This document shows, in pieces, positions 8,951-18,236 of a stretch of 64,000 nucleotides of DNA. Position numbers and translations under genes: made by a program. The DNA is from an uncultured Oscillospiraceae bacterium (GTDB lineage Bacteria > Bacillota > Clostridia > Oscillospirales > Ruminococcaceae). Position 1 is the first letter of the stretch, and every line of letters begins with the position of its first letter. Below the pieces are notes generated by a model, which ran no database searches, had not been told where the DNA came from, and saw nothing but the letters and a program-made list of their open reading frames with translations. The stretch is from positions 1 to 64,000 of the forward strand of contig CAKSKU010000009.1 of assembly GCA_934465295.1 (NCBI GenBank), written 5' to 3'.

Positions 8951-10234
8951 TTAGCCTTCGATCTTTGCGCTGTCCTTAACGATCTTAGCAGCTTCGGAAA
9001 CCTTCATATCAGCCTTGAGGCTGTTAAGGCCTACATACTTCTTAACATCGTCAACAGGCATATTGTACTGTTCAGCGATCTTAGCGTATTCCTCTTCTGC
9101 CTTTTCGTCGGAGATCTCAACGTTCTCGAGTTCAGCGATCTTTTCAAGAGCAAGACGGATCTTAACTTCCTTTTCAGCTCTGTCAGCAAATGTCTTTCTG
9201 AAGTCTTCCATCTTAAGACCTGTGTATGTGAGGTACATATCAAGTGTGATGCCCTGCTGTGAAAGCTGCATCTCGAAGTTACGAACCATATCATCGATCT
9301 GAGCATCGATCATTGCCTGAGGAACGTCAGCTGTCATCTTTTCGATAAGAGCCTCATAGAGCTGGTTGTCAGCAGCGTTTTCAGCAGCCTTTTCAGCGTT
9401 TTCTTCAAGCTTCTTTCTGTAATCAGCCTTAAGCTCGTCAAGCGTATCGAAATCAGTTGCATCCTTAACGAATTCATCATCGAGTGCAGGGAGCTCCTTA
9501 GCTCTGAGTTCGTGGAGCTTGATCTTGAATTCTGTTGGCTGACCTGCGAGTTCCTTCATCTGATAGTTCTCGGGGAAGGTTACATTGATAGTGAATTCTT
9601 CGCCGGGCTTCTTGCCAACGATCTGATCCTCAAATCCGGGAACGAACTGTGAAGAACCGAGTGTGAGCTCATAATTCTTCTCGGAACCGCCGTCGAATGC
9701 AACGCCGTCCTTAAAGCCTTCAAAATCGATAACTGCAACGTCGCCGTTTTCAGCAGCTCTGTCTTCAACTGTTACCATTCTGCCGTTTCTCTCTCTGAGA
9801 GCTTCGATAGCCTTGTCGATCATTTCGTCTGTAACTTCATCAACTGTTTTCTTAACAGCGATGCCCTTGTAATCAGCGATCTCAACTTCAGGCTTAACAA
9901 TGCAGGTAACTACAAAAGTAACGCCCTCTGCCTTGCTCAGGCTCTTAACATTGATGCTCGGTGCAGCAACGAGTTCAAGCTTTGCTTCGTCAACTGCGGG
10001 AGCAACGACCTCAGGGATAAGACCGTTTACAGCGTCCTCGAAGAATACATTCTCGCCATAGAGCTTTTCAACCATCTTTCTTGGAGCATTGCCCTTTCTG
10101 AAACCGTTGACAGCGATATTCTTCTTAGCCTTTTTATAAGCCTTTTCAATAGCTGCTTCAAACTGAACTGCGTCAGCAGTGATCTCAAGTTCGTAAGTAT
10201 TTGCTTCTGTTTTATTTGTTGATACTAAACTCAT
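8951..10234 (-). CDS. tig: Trigger factor, ribosome-bound chaperone
   Basis: A 427-residue chaperone and peptidyl-prolyl isomerase that binds nascent chains at the ribosome exit. The N-terminal ribosome-binding signature is GFRKGNAPRKM near residues 44-54. The FKBP-like domain follows around residues 160-240 (VIDFEGF, VPGFEDQIVG), then the long helical C-terminal domain. The start has GGAGG ahead. It is transcribed alone from an extended -10 promoter and completes the proteostasis block with clpPX and lon, as in many Firmicutes. Confidence 0.96.
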   Translation of the reverse strand: MSLVSTNKTEANTYELEITADAVQFEAAIEKAYKKAKKNIAVNGFRKGNAPRKMVEKLYGENVFFEDAVNGLIPEVVAPAVDEAKLELVAAPSINVKSLSKAEGVTFVVTCIVKPEVEIADYKGIAVKKTVDEVTDEMIDKAIEALRERNGRMVTVEDRAAENGDVAVIDFEGFKDGVAFDGGSEKNYELTLGSSQFVPGFEDQIVGKKPGEEFTINVTFPENYQMKELAGQPTEFKIKLHELRAKELPALDDEFVKDATDFDTLDELKADYRKKLEENAEKAAENAADNQLYEALIEKMTADVPQAMIDAQIDDMVRNFEMQLSQQGITLDMYLTYTGLKMEDFRKTFADRAEKEVKIRLALEKIAELENVEISDEKAEEEYAKIAEQYNMPVDDVKKYVGLNSLKADMKVSEAAKIVKDSAKIEG

Positions 10235-10275
10235 TTTATAACTTCCTCCAAATTTAAAATAAACAGCATTGATTA

Positions 10276-10281
10276 ATTATA
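10276..10281 (-). promoter_or_regulatory. Extended -10 promoter of tig
   Basis: Minus strand TGCTATAAT, a full extended -10 (TGn plus TATAAT). I see no good -35 hexamer at the right spacing. Confidence 0.45.
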
Positions 10282-10337
10282 GCATATATTCAATCATTTT
10301 ACCATATTTTCAGCCGTTTTTCCACGTTATAAACAAT

Positions 10338-11024
10338 TTACATTATTAATTTAGGGCAAAATTGCACAAAATCCCCTGCAATAAGCTGATAATTTATCCC
10401 ATCGACCTCACCGCAGACAGCATAACGGTGCGCATTGCCGTGAAGATGACCGTAATAGCAGTTCTTTATATCATATTGGAAAAGGACATCAAGTATCTCA
10501 CGGTTATAGTCATTTGCAAATATCGGTGGATAATGCAGAAAGACTATCGGTTTCTTTCCGTCAGCAAGTGCAGCCTTGATCGATGTTTCAAGCCGCCCCG
10601 CTTCGCGTGCGAGGACTTTCGCATCGGCAGGTTCTTCGCTATCCTTTATCCAGCCTCTTGTGCCGCAGATACCGTACTCGCCGTAAGGATAGTAATTATT
10701 GTGGACAATGGTAATGGTGTCAAAACCGTTCTCTTCAAGAAAGCGGTTCATCTTCGCCATTGAGTTCCACCAATAATCGTGATTGCCTTTCATTATGACT
10801 TTATGTCCGTTGAGTCGGTTGATGAAATCAAAGTCAGCCTTTGCTTCTTCAAAGTTGATCGCCCACGAAATATCCCCCGGCACAACAACAGTATCATCGG
10901 GTGAAACTGTCGCCTGCCAGTTCTTTTCAAGGCGCTCAACATGATTATCCCACCCCGGGAAAATGTTCATCGGTTTTCCCGACGAAAGCGAAAGATGCAG
11001 GTCAGCGATTGCATAAAGCGACAT
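10338..11024 (-). CDS. Calcineurin-like metallophosphoesterase
   Basis: A 228-residue soluble phosphoesterase. The metal-binding set is complete: ADLHL (DxH) near the N-terminus, PGDISW (GD), KGNHDYWW (GNHD), LHYPP and C-terminal GHLHG. The substrate cannot be read from sequence; relatives act on nucleotides, phosphoproteins or nucleic acids. It lies 17 bp downstream of thrC, so it is probably the last gene of that operon. The ATG has AGCAGG ahead. Confidence 0.85.
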   Translation of the reverse strand: MSLYAIADLHLSLSSGKPMNIFPGWDNHVERLEKNWQATVSPDDTVVVPGDISWAINFEEAKADFDFINRLNGHKVIMKGNHDYWWNSMAKMNRFLEENGFDTITIVHNNYYPYGEYGICGTRGWIKDSEEPADAKVLAREAGRLETSIKAALADGKKPIVFLHYPPIFANDYNREILDVLFQYDIKNCYYGHLHGNAHRYAVCGEVDGINYQLIAGDFVQFCPKLIM

Positions 11025-11041
11025 TGTTTACCTGCTTTATA

Positions 11042-12535
11042 TCAAAGACCAAGCTCGCTTAGAACGTAGTTCTTCTGTTCGTCCTTGGAAATTACCTTGC
11101 TGAAGCGTACAGGCTTTGTGCGGAGTGCAGCAAGGGATTCAGGGATATCGTAACCCGAAAGCTCGTGAAGCTTGTCGATCATATCGTACTCATCAAGATC
11201 GGACTTCTTGCCCTCGATTGCTTCGAGAACGCTTGCGCTGAACTTGTATGGGCTTGCTGTGGAAGCGATAACAGTCTTTGTTGTGTCGCCCGTTGCAGCC
11301 TTGTAATCCTCGTAAACCTTAACGGCAACAGCGGAATGTGTATCGAGAGTATAGGAGTACTTGTCGAAAATCCTCTTGATAGTATCCTTGGTTTCAGCAT
11401 CTGTGCAGAAGCCTGCGGAGAATTCTTCCTTAAGCTTTGCCTTGATGTCGTCGGAAACCTCATACTTTCCTGTGCTTGAAAGCTGACCGAACCATTCTCT
11501 GATCTGAGCATCGTTGTAGCCTGTCATAATATAAAGAAGTCTTTCAAGGTTGCTGGAGATAAGGATATCCATAGAAGGAGAAATGGTTGTGATGAAATCT
11601 CTGTTTCTGTCATAAACGCCCGTTGTGAGGAAGTCTGTGAGGACTTTGTTAGAGTTGGAAGCGCAGATGAGCTTGTTAACGGGAAGCCCCATATTCTTAG
11701 CATAGTAAGCAGCAAGAATGTTGCCGAAGTTGCCTGTCGGAACAACGATGTTGATCTTGTCGCCAGCCTTGATCTCAGCGTCCTTAACGAGTGTTGCATA
11801 AGCGGAGATGTAGTAGATGATCTGCGGAGCAAGACGTCCCCAGTTGATGGAGTTTGCGCTGGAGAACATAAGCTTGTTTGCTTCGAGCTTTTCAGCAATT
11901 TCCTTATCGCCGAAGATATTCTTAACGCCTGTCTGGCAGTCGTCGAAATTGCCCTTGAGTGCGCATACAGCAACGTTGCTTCCGTCCTGAGTTGTCATCT
12001 GACGCTTCTGCATCGGACTTACACCGTCCTCAGGATAGAATACCATGATCTGTGTGCCGGGAACATCTGCAAAGCCTTCAAGAGCAGCCTTGCCCGTATC
12101 GCCCGAAGTAGCAACAAGGATAACGATCTTCTTGTCGATGTTGATCTTCTTAGCGGAAGTTGTAAGAAGGTAAGGGAGGATCTGGAGTGCCATATCCTTG
12201 AATGCGCAGGTAGGACCATGCCAGAGTTCAAGCACATAAGTACCCTCGAAAAGATGAGAGATCTCTGCGATATTTTCGCTCTCAAAATTCTTTGTGGAAT
12301 AAGCGTTGTCTGTGCAGTAGCGGATCTCAACATCAGTGAAGTCTGTAAGATACTTAGCGAAAATGTAAGCTGCTCTTTCGGAATAGCTCATATCGCCGAG
12401 CTTAACGATCTCGTCCATAGAAATGGAAGGGATCTCAGAGGGAACGAAAAGTCCCCCGTCCTTGGAAATACCTTGAACGATTGCTTCCGCAGACGTAATA
12501 TTTACGCTGCTGTCACGGGTGCTTTTGTAATACAT
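11042..12535 (-). CDS. thrC: Threonine synthase
   Basis: A 497-residue PLP enzyme converting O-phosphohomoserine to threonine. The PLP lysine is in CAFKDMAL and the phosphate-binding segments are ATSGDTGKA and VPTGNFGN. The length fits the long bacterial/fungal type rather than the short Bacillus type. The start is behind AAAGGA. It lies between yraN and the phosphoesterase on one strand with short gaps. No hom or thrB is present in the window. Confidence 0.95.
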   Translation of the reverse strand: MYYKSTRDSSVNITSAEAIVQGISKDGGLFVPSEIPSISMDEIVKLGDMSYSERAAYIFAKYLTDFTDVEIRYCTDNAYSTKNFESENIAEISHLFEGTYVLELWHGPTCAFKDMALQILPYLLTTSAKKINIDKKIVILVATSGDTGKAALEGFADVPGTQIMVFYPEDGVSPMQKRQMTTQDGSNVAVCALKGNFDDCQTGVKNIFGDKEIAEKLEANKLMFSSANSINWGRLAPQIIYYISAYATLVKDAEIKAGDKINIVVPTGNFGNILAAYYAKNMGLPVNKLICASNSNKVLTDFLTTGVYDRNRDFITTISPSMDILISSNLERLLYIMTGYNDAQIREWFGQLSSTGKYEVSDDIKAKLKEEFSAGFCTDAETKDTIKRIFDKYSYTLDTHSAVAVKVYEDYKAATGDTTKTVIASTASPYKFSASVLEAIEGKKSDLDEYDMIDKLHELSGYDIPESLAALRTKPVRFSKVISKDEQKNYVLSELGL

Positions 12536-12550
12536 AATTCAACAATCCTT

Positions 12551-12928
12551 TTATAATATAGTCATTATGTCGCTTGCATCGAAAGCATTTTCGACATAAT
12601 TGAATCCAACAATTTTTCTGCCATCGGCAATGATCTGAACCACATCAAACCGAGGCTGGAGATCGTGAGGGAACCGCAGGGAATACAGCTCCGAAGCCCG
12701 TATGATAAGCTGCTTTTTTCGCTTCGTAACAGCTTCAAAGCCGCTCACCATATAGTCGGGAGTTCTTGTTTTCACCTCGGTAAAGGCGATTATCCCGTCC
12801 TTTTCGGCAATTATATCTATCTCTCCGCTCTTGACGCAGAAATTACGCTTTAAAATTTTATAGCCTTTTTTCTCCATATAAAGGGCAGCGACATTTTCGC
12901 CAAACTTGCCGAGTTCCTTTGCGGTCAT
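12551..12928 (-). CDS. YraN/UPF0102 nuclease-fold protein
   Basis: A 125-residue protein of the YraN family with a restriction-endonuclease-like fold: GEIDIIAEKDG followed by FTEVKTR gives the D-ExK arrangement. The role in cells is not settled; DNA repair or recombination has been suggested for relatives. It overlaps the end of rnhB by 4 bp (ATGA) and is therefore translationally coupled to it. The rnhB-yraN pair is a widespread neighbourhood. Confidence 0.88.
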   Translation of the reverse strand: MTAKELGKFGENVAALYMEKKGYKILKRNFCVKSGEIDIIAEKDGIIAFTEVKTRTPDYMVSGFEAVTKRKKQLIIRASELYSLRFPHDLQPRFDVVQIIADGRKIVGFNYVENAFDASDIMTIL

Positions 12929-13542
12929 AGCTGTTCTCCGCCGTTCTTGGCATAGAGTTTGCGGAGAAACGTTTTTCTGTGTACGGGCGAGGCACCATAT
13001 TTGAGTATGAGCTCGTTATGGAGCTTCGTTCCGTAGCCTTTATGCTTTTCAAACTGATACTCGGGGTATTCTTCAGCAAGCTTTTTCATATAGCGGTCAC
13101 GCTCTACCTTTGCCAGAATAGAAGCAGCCGCAATGCTTGCCGATGTCCCGTCACCTTTTACAAGAGTTTCGACCCTGCAGTCAAGCGGCGGAGTTCTGTT
13201 TCCGTCAACAAGCGCAAGCTCAACTTTTGTTCCAAGCCCCTCTACCGCACGTTTCATCGCAAGAAACGTTGCACCGAGGATATTCAGTTCGTCTATCTCT
13301 TCAACGCTCGCCGTTGCAACGCAGTAAGCGTCAGCTTTTTCGATTATTTCGTTATAAAGCAGCTCTCTCTTTTTTTCGGAGAGCTTTTTGCTGTCATTTA
13401 TGCCCTCGATCAGAACGTCTTCGGGCAAAATTACCGCAGCTGCATAAACATCACCTGCGAGAGGGCCTCTGCCTGCTTCGTCAACGCCGCAGAAAATGCC
13501 GTTCTGCTTTCTGAACTCGGTATCAAACTCAAACAGCGTCAT
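12925..13542 (-). CDS. rnhB: Ribonuclease HII
   Basis: A 205-residue endonuclease that removes ribonucleotides from DNA:RNA hybrids. The family signature GVDEAGRGPLAGDV near the N-terminus supplies D and E of the active site, with further acidic residues in INDSKKLS and ALVDGNRTP. I take the ATG at 13542 since AAAGGAAG precedes it; the in-frame ATG six codons upstream would include that site. It overlaps ylqF by 14 bp and yraN by 4 bp. Confidence 0.95.
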   Translation of the reverse strand: MTLFEFDTEFRKQNGIFCGVDEAGRGPLAGDVYAAAVILPEDVLIEGINDSKKLSEKKRELLYNEIIEKADAYCVATASVEEIDELNILGATFLAMKRAVEGLGTKVELALVDGNRTPPLDCRVETLVKGDGTSASIAAASILAKVERDRYMKKLAEEYPEYQFEKHKGYGTKLHNELILKYGASPVHRKTFLRKLYAKNGGEQL

Positions 13543-14422
13543 TTTGGGTCTTCCTTTCATTCTTTTCGGGAAGTTCGAGCGTTACTCTGCCGAGTTTTCC
13601 GCTTCTGAATTCGTCAAGCACGGTTATAGCGGCTCTTTCGGTATTTATTTCGCCGCCTGAGATAAGCATACCTCGTGCCTTGCCGACCTTTTGCAGTATC
13701 TCATAGCCGTCCTCTTCGGGTTCGGTAGTGATCTTGTATCTTGCTTCAAGCGTGTCTTTGTACATATCATTGAGGACAAAAAGCAAGCGTGAAGCCAGTG
13801 CTTCAATATCCACAACATCATCCTTGACAGCGCCTGTGAACGCAAGACGTTCGCCTACGGTCTTATCTTCAAATTTTGGCCAAAGAACACCGGGCATATC
13901 GAGAAGCTCAACATCGTCGGCGATCTTTACCCACTGTTTATTGAGCGTTACGCCGGGTCTGTCCTCGACCTTAGCCTTTTTTTGCTTTGCAAGGCGGTTA
14001 ATGAGTGAGGACTTTCCGACATTCGGTATTCCGACTATCATAACGTGCAGAACACGTCCCGTCATACCCTTTGCTTCGTACTTGGCGATCATATCTTTAA
14101 GCACGTTTTTTACCGCAGGGACGAACTTGTTCACTCCCCTGCCGCTTCGGCAGTCGGTCGGGATAGCGGTTATACCTTTGCTGTTATAGTACGATATCCA
14201 CTTCTGAACAGCCTGTTCGTCAGCGGTATCGCATTTATTCAAAATTACTATTCTCGGTTTTCCCTCGATGAGATTTTGCAGGTCGGGATTTCTGCTCGAA
14301 ACAGGTATTCGGGCATCGATGACCTCTGCGACCGCATCGACAAGCGGAAGCGATGACTTTATCATTCGCTTCGTTTTCGCCATGTGTCCCGGAAACCACT
14401 GAATAGACGGTATTTCAGTCAT
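13529..14422 (-). CDS. ylqF: Ribosome biogenesis GTPase YlqF/RbgA
   Basis: A 297-residue circularly permuted GTPase needed for late 50S assembly. The N-terminal WFPGHMAKTKR is typical, and the G motifs appear in the permuted order G4 (NKCD), G1 (GIPNVGKSSL), G3 (DMPGVLWP), followed by the C-terminal RNA-binding part. It lies between lepB and rnhB with overlaps; ylqF-rnhB next to lepB matches the Bacillus rplS-lepB-ylqF-rnhB order. Confidence 0.95.
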   Translation of the reverse strand: MTEIPSIQWFPGHMAKTKRMIKSSLPLVDAVAEVIDARIPVSSRNPDLQNLIEGKPRIVILNKCDTADEQAVQKWISYYNSKGITAIPTDCRSGRGVNKFVPAVKNVLKDMIAKYEAKGMTGRVLHVMIVGIPNVGKSSLINRLAKQKKAKVEDRPGVTLNKQWVKIADDVELLDMPGVLWPKFEDKTVGERLAFTGAVKDDVVDIEALASRLLFVLNDMYKDTLEARYKITTEPEEDGYEILQKVGKARGMLISGGEINTERAAITVLDEFRSGKLGRVTLELPEKNERKTQNDAV

Positions 14423-14434
14423 TTAAACCTCCGA

Positions 14435-15016
14435 TTATGCGGGAACGCCGAATCTTGAGAACGGGAATATTCTGAGCGAGACCTTTCCGAGAATTTCTTC
14501 CTCGGGAACAAAGCCTACTCTGGGATCTCTGCTGTCAAGGGAGTTCATTCTGTTGTCGCCCATGACAAATACGCAGTTTTCGGGAACGGTAACAGGATAA
14601 TCATGTCCGCCCTCGTCAAGAAGGGTAAGGTTATTGATATAATCCTCCTGGAGAACCTTTCCGTCAACCTTTACTTCACCGCTGTCAAAATCAATATCAA
14701 CGGTCTGTCCCTCTGTTGCGATAACTCTCTTGACAATTACCTTTTCAAGAGCAGGATTATCATTGTTTACAATAACGATATCACCGTTTTTCGGCGTATA
14801 GAAAAGATAGGAAACGATCAGTCTGTCCTTGTCCACAAGCGTTGGGAGCATAGATTCCCCGTTTACTGCGGCAAGTCTGAAAACGAATGTGAAAAAGAGA
14901 ATTACAGCGAAAAATGCGATAACAAGCGTTTCGACCCATTCAAACAGATTTTCCGAACTCGAAACTTTCTTTTCTTCTTCGTCAAGAACCTCATAATTAA
15001 GCTCATACTTTGCCAT
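14435..15016 (-). CDS. lepB: Type I signal peptidase
   Basis: A 193-residue membrane serine protease that releases exported proteins. One N-terminal membrane segment covers about residues 30-50. The Ser/Lys dyad is S55 in NGESMLPTL and K96 in VIVKRVIA, and the conserved GDNRMNSLDSR box is near the C-terminus. The ATG at 15016 is preceded by AAAGGA; a TTG three codons earlier is less likely. It starts about 75 bp after the rplS terminator and leads into ylqF. Confidence 0.95.
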   Translation of the reverse strand: MAKYELNYEVLDEEEKKVSSSENLFEWVETLVIAFFAVILFFTFVFRLAAVNGESMLPTLVDKDRLIVSYLFYTPKNGDIVIVNNDNPALEKVIVKRVIATEGQTVDIDFDSGEVKVDGKVLQEDYINNLTLLDEGGHDYPVTVPENCVFVMGDNRMNSLDSRDPRVGFVPEEEILGKVSLRIFPFSRFGVPA

Positions 15017-15091
15017 AACCGTCAATCCTTTCCAATTGTAAATATTTAGAGTTCAAACCGAACAATTACACCTTAAGCAATGCTTGAATAG

Positions 15092-15120
15092 CAAAAAAGG
15101 GACAAAATGTCCCCTTTTTG
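15092..15120 (-). terminator. Terminator after rplS
   Basis: A hairpin of AAAAAGGGGACA against TGTCCCTTTTTT with a 3-base loop, right after the rplS stop, ending in six T on the minus strand. Read-through may supply lepB. Confidence 0.75.
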
Positions 15121-15132
15121 TTTTCAAACAAA

Positions 15133-15477
15133 TCACTTGATCTGCTCTTTAACCTTAGCTGCTTTTCCGACTCTGCCGCGGATATAGTAGAGCTTGCTGC
15201 GGCGAACCTTACCGCTTCTAACGAGTTCAACCTTTTCAATGATAGGAGAGTGAACAGGGAATACTCTTTCAACGCCGCATCCGTAGGAAAGACGTCTAAC
15301 GGTAAATGTTTCATTGATACCGCCGTGCTTCTTTGCGATAACAGTACCCTCGAAGATCTGGATTCTGTACTTGTCGCCTTCCTTGATCCTAACGTGTACC
15401 TTTACAGTATCACCAACGTTAACAACGGGTGCGTTCTCCTTCATGCTGCTCTGGCTAATAAGTTTAAGTGCGTCCAT
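15133..15477 (-). CDS. rplS: 50S ribosomal protein L19
   Basis: A 114-residue ribosomal protein at the 30S-50S interface. The segment VNVGDTVKVHVRIKEGD and the C-terminal RSKLYYIRGRVGKAAK are typical of L19, and the length is exactly that of the family. The ATG at 15477 follows a near-perfect TAGGAGG; an extension 15 codons upstream would read through the leader RNA. It has its own promoter and a leader of about 175 bases. Confidence 0.97.
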   Translation of the reverse strand: MDALKLISQSSMKENAPVVNVGDTVKVHVRIKEGDKYRIQIFEGTVIAKKHGGINETFTVRRLSYGCGVERVFPVHSPIIEKVELVRSGKVRRSKLYYIRGRVGKAAKVKEQIK

Positions 15478-15652
15478 GGATTTATTCCTCCTAAAATTTT
15501 CAGACATTCTTACCTCACGCAAGTTGATCGTATAATACGGTCTGTGGCAGCGGACTGTCCTTTTAATGTCAACTGTGATCTTTCACAGCGGCACTAATCT
15601 CGTCTGTATAACCGTGTTTTTGACATAGCTATGCTAACGGATCATCAAATGC
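15478..15652 (-). ncRNA. Candidate L19 autoregulatory leader RNA
   Basis: The transcript from the rplS promoter carries about 175 untranslated bases with several short helices, including CTGTGA/TCACAG closing a 4-base loop and a GGACAGTCCGCTGCC element. Firmicutes rplS genes often carry an L19 leader. The assignment rests on position and structure, not on a covariance search. Confidence 0.45.
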
Positions 15653-15658
15653 TCTTTT

Positions 15659-15687
15659 ATTTTAGCACATTGTTCTAATAATTACAA
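15659..15687 (-). promoter_or_regulatory. Sigma-A promoter of rplS
   Basis: Minus strand: -35 TTGTAA, 17-base spacer, extended -10 TGCTAAAAT. Confidence 0.65.
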
Positions 15688-15707
15688 GTGGTTTTCCGAA
15701 AAAAATG

Positions 15708-15723
15708 ATAATCTGCTGATTAT
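15708..15723 (-). terminator. Weak terminator after the DUF2344 gene
   Basis: A short 6-bp AT-rich stem (ATAATC/GATTAT, 4-base loop) overlaps the stop codon and is followed by a run of seven T on the minus strand. Confidence 0.4.
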
Positions 15724-16391
15724 ACAAACAATTCACCATTATTTTTCAGTATTTTTGTGCGTTTTGTACTAATATCAAGATCATCTATGCCGCAATACTT
15801 CTGCAAAGCTTCGATAAATACGTTGGAATTGATGTTGAGCTCCTGACCTGCGGGAAGCCGAACCGTGAGAACAACGCCGTTATCCCCTATCTCCTTCGAG
15901 ATCACGTTTATATTTGGCTTTATATCAATAAGTATCATGCCTTTTTTCTTGGAATGTTTCTCCGCTTCGATCTTTTCAAGGCTCATCATCTTGTCAAAGC
16001 GTTCCGATACCTCTTCGGGAGAAATTTTTTCGCTCGAAAGTCGGAATTCATACTCGGAAAAAGCGATCTCCTTATTTTTGCTTATCGGAGCTGACATTGA
16101 AACAAAATGTATGCCGTCGGGCAGGACTTTGTTCAGCGTTTCAAGCATTTCATCATAGGGCATCTGTCTGACAACTTCAAAATCCATTATTTCACAGCTG
16201 CTTTCCACACCGAGAGCGAGTGCAAGCGGAAAGTTAAGATAAATCCTCGGGTTGAATCCCTCCGAATACCATACAGGAAGTCCCGAGCGCTTCATTGCAC
16301 GCTGCATGGTTCTGAACAGGTCGAGGTGGGAGATAAAAACAGCACGTCCTTTTTTCTCAAATACACCCCTGACCTCATATTTTTCAGTCAA
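15720..16391 (-). CDS. TIGR03936 (DUF2344) radical-SAM-linked protein
   Basis: A 223-residue protein of the DUF2344 family, which in Firmicutes is nearly always encoded beside the TIGR03960 radical SAM protein and sometimes fused to it. FISHLDLFRTMQRAMKR and the segment SEGFNPRIYLNFPLALALG are typical. The function is unknown; the link suggests RNA modification. It overlaps the end of the radical SAM gene by 8 bp, so they are coupled. In many Clostridia this pair precedes rng-rplU-rpmA, which are not adjacent here. Confidence 0.9.
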   Translation of the reverse strand: MTEKYEVRGVFEKKGRAVFISHLDLFRTMQRAMKRSGLPVWYSEGFNPRIYLNFPLALALGVESSCEIMDFEVVRQMPYDEMLETLNKVLPDGIHFVSMSAPISKNKEIAFSEYEFRLSSEKISPEEVSERFDKMMSLEKIEAEKHSKKKGMILIDIKPNINVISKEIGDNGVVLTVRLPAGQELNINSNVFIEALQKYCGIDDLDISTKRTKILKNNGELFV

Positions 16392-18228
16392 AGCAAGGAC
16401 CTCCTATACATTTGCTTACGCCGCAGCCTGCGCATTTTTCACGGCAGTTCGGTGTTGTTACGGCTTCGTGCGCAGTTTTGTTTTCTCTTATAAGGAACTG
16501 CTTCGTAACATAATAGTCAAAGCATTCCCACGGGAAGAACTCGTCATACTCACGCTTTCGGCAGGCATAGAAATTCATATCCAAGCCGTTTTTCCCGAAC
16601 GCTTCGCACCAAGCATTGTAGTTATAATATTCGTCCCAGCTGTCAAATTTGCAGCCGCTTTTCCAAGCGTCATAGATAACGGACGAAATACGTCTGTCCC
16701 CTCTTGCAAGAACCGCTTCAAGGACGGAAATTTTATATTTGCTCCAGCTTACGTTGACGTTTCGGTTGCCTCTTGTTGCATCGAGGAGAACCTCCTGCTT
16801 ATGCTTTATCTCTTCCTCGGTCGCCTGCGGCTCAAACTCGAACGGGGTGAATGGCTTCGGCACGAACGTTGCACAGCTTATCGATATCTGGATATGTCTG
16901 CCACGGTGACGGTTCGGGTTCTGATAGAAAAGGTCGCATATCTTTTTGGCAAGTTCGGCGATACCTCGGATATCATCGTCCGTTTCGGTCGGAAGTCCAA
17001 GCATAAAATAGAGCTTTACAGCCGTATATCCGCCGTCAAAAGCAATTTTGCAGGCACGGAATATTTCGTCCTCGGTGATGTTCTTGTTGATAACGTCACG
17101 AAGCCGCTGTGTTCCTGCCTCGGGAGCGAAGGTCAGACCGCTCTTGCGGACCTTCTGCATCTGATCCATAAGCTCCTTGCTGAAACGGTCGATACGCATT
17201 GACGGAAGCGAAAGGTTTATCTTTTCTTCCTCTGTATAGTTAGAAAGCTTTACAAGCATATTTTCTATATCGGAATGGTCGCTCGTACTGAGTGACGAGA
17301 GCGAAACTTCTTCGTAGCCCGTACTTTCGCAAAGGCTCTTGGTTTCATTGCAAATAACGCCGGTATTTTTTTCACGGAGAGGACGGTAGATATATCCCGC
17401 CTGACAGAATCGGCAGCCACGGATACATCCGCGGAGCACTTCAACAATGGCTCTGTCGTGTACGATCTCACAATAAGGCACAACGAATTTATCGGGATAG
17501 TAGACCTTGCTCATATCCTTGATTATTCTTTTTTTAATAGTAGATGAAGCATTGGAGTTGTTCGGTGTAAAGCTTTTTACCCTGCCATCATCCTCATAAG
17601 CAACATCATAGAAAGCAGGGACATACACGCCATCGATCTTTGCAGCGGCTTCAAGAAACTCGGTCTTGGAAGCACCTTTCTTTTTCATCTCAACATAAAG
17701 ATCGTAAACCTCAAGGTTGACTTCTTCGCCCTCGCCGAGGATAAACATATCGAAGAATTCAGCTATCGGCTCGGGGTTGCATACGCACGGACCTCCGCCG
17801 ATAACTATTGGTGAAAGTGCTGTACGGTCTTTAGCCTTTACAGGCACTCCTGCAAGATCAAGCATATTGAGTATGTTCGTATAGCACATTTCATACTGTA
17901 TCGTAAAGCCGATAAAGTCAAAATCCTTTATCGGTTCAAGGCTTTCAAGTCCGTAGATAGGAATATCGTTTTCACGCATAAGCTTCTCGAAGTCAACATC
18001 GGGAGCAAATACACGTTCGCACCAGAAATTTTCACGCTCATTCGTCAGCGAATAAAGTATCTTCATTCCGAGATGCGACATACCTATCTCATAAGTATCG
18101 GGGAAGCAGAATGCAAAGCGCATATCCACTTTATTTTTATCCTTTACAACGCTGTTAAGCTCTCCGCCGATATAACGTGAGGGCGTCTTAACGTCGAGCA
18201 GAAGCTTTTCTATCTTATCCTTTAGCAT
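16384..18228 (-). CDS. TIGR03960 radical SAM protein
   Basis: A 614-residue radical SAM enzyme. The central core carries the [4Fe-4S] motif CIRGCRFCQAGYIYRP (CxxxCxxC), preceded by a B12-binding-like N-terminal region with GGGPCVCNPEP. Three cysteines cluster at the C-terminus (CREKCAGCGVSKC), perhaps a second cluster. The reaction is unknown. It begins 8 bp after the SpoIVFB-like gene and overlaps the DUF2344 gene. This neighbourhood is conserved in Clostridia around the spoIVF locus. Confidence 0.9.
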   Translation of the reverse strand: MLKDKIEKLLLDVKTPSRYIGGELNSVVKDKNKVDMRFAFCFPDTYEIGMSHLGMKILYSLTNERENFWCERVFAPDVDFEKLMRENDIPIYGLESLEPIKDFDFIGFTIQYEMCYTNILNMLDLAGVPVKAKDRTALSPIVIGGGPCVCNPEPIAEFFDMFILGEGEEVNLEVYDLYVEMKKKGASKTEFLEAAAKIDGVYVPAFYDVAYEDDGRVKSFTPNNSNASSTIKKRIIKDMSKVYYPDKFVVPYCEIVHDRAIVEVLRGCIRGCRFCQAGYIYRPLREKNTGVICNETKSLCESTGYEEVSLSSLSTSDHSDIENMLVKLSNYTEEEKINLSLPSMRIDRFSKELMDQMQKVRKSGLTFAPEAGTQRLRDVINKNITEDEIFRACKIAFDGGYTAVKLYFMLGLPTETDDDIRGIAELAKKICDLFYQNPNRHRGRHIQISISCATFVPKPFTPFEFEPQATEEEIKHKQEVLLDATRGNRNVNVSWSKYKISVLEAVLARGDRRISSVIYDAWKSGCKFDSWDEYYNYNAWCEAFGKNGLDMNFYACRKREYDEFFPWECFDYYVTKQFLIRENKTAHEAVTTPNCREKCAGCGVSKCIGGPCFD

Positions 18229-18236
18229 AGATCCTC

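Noticed and set aside
16252..17202. A 316-codon plus-strand frame opposite the radical SAM gene.
   Set aside because: Shadow frame; Phe/Arg-rich composition typical of antisense reading.
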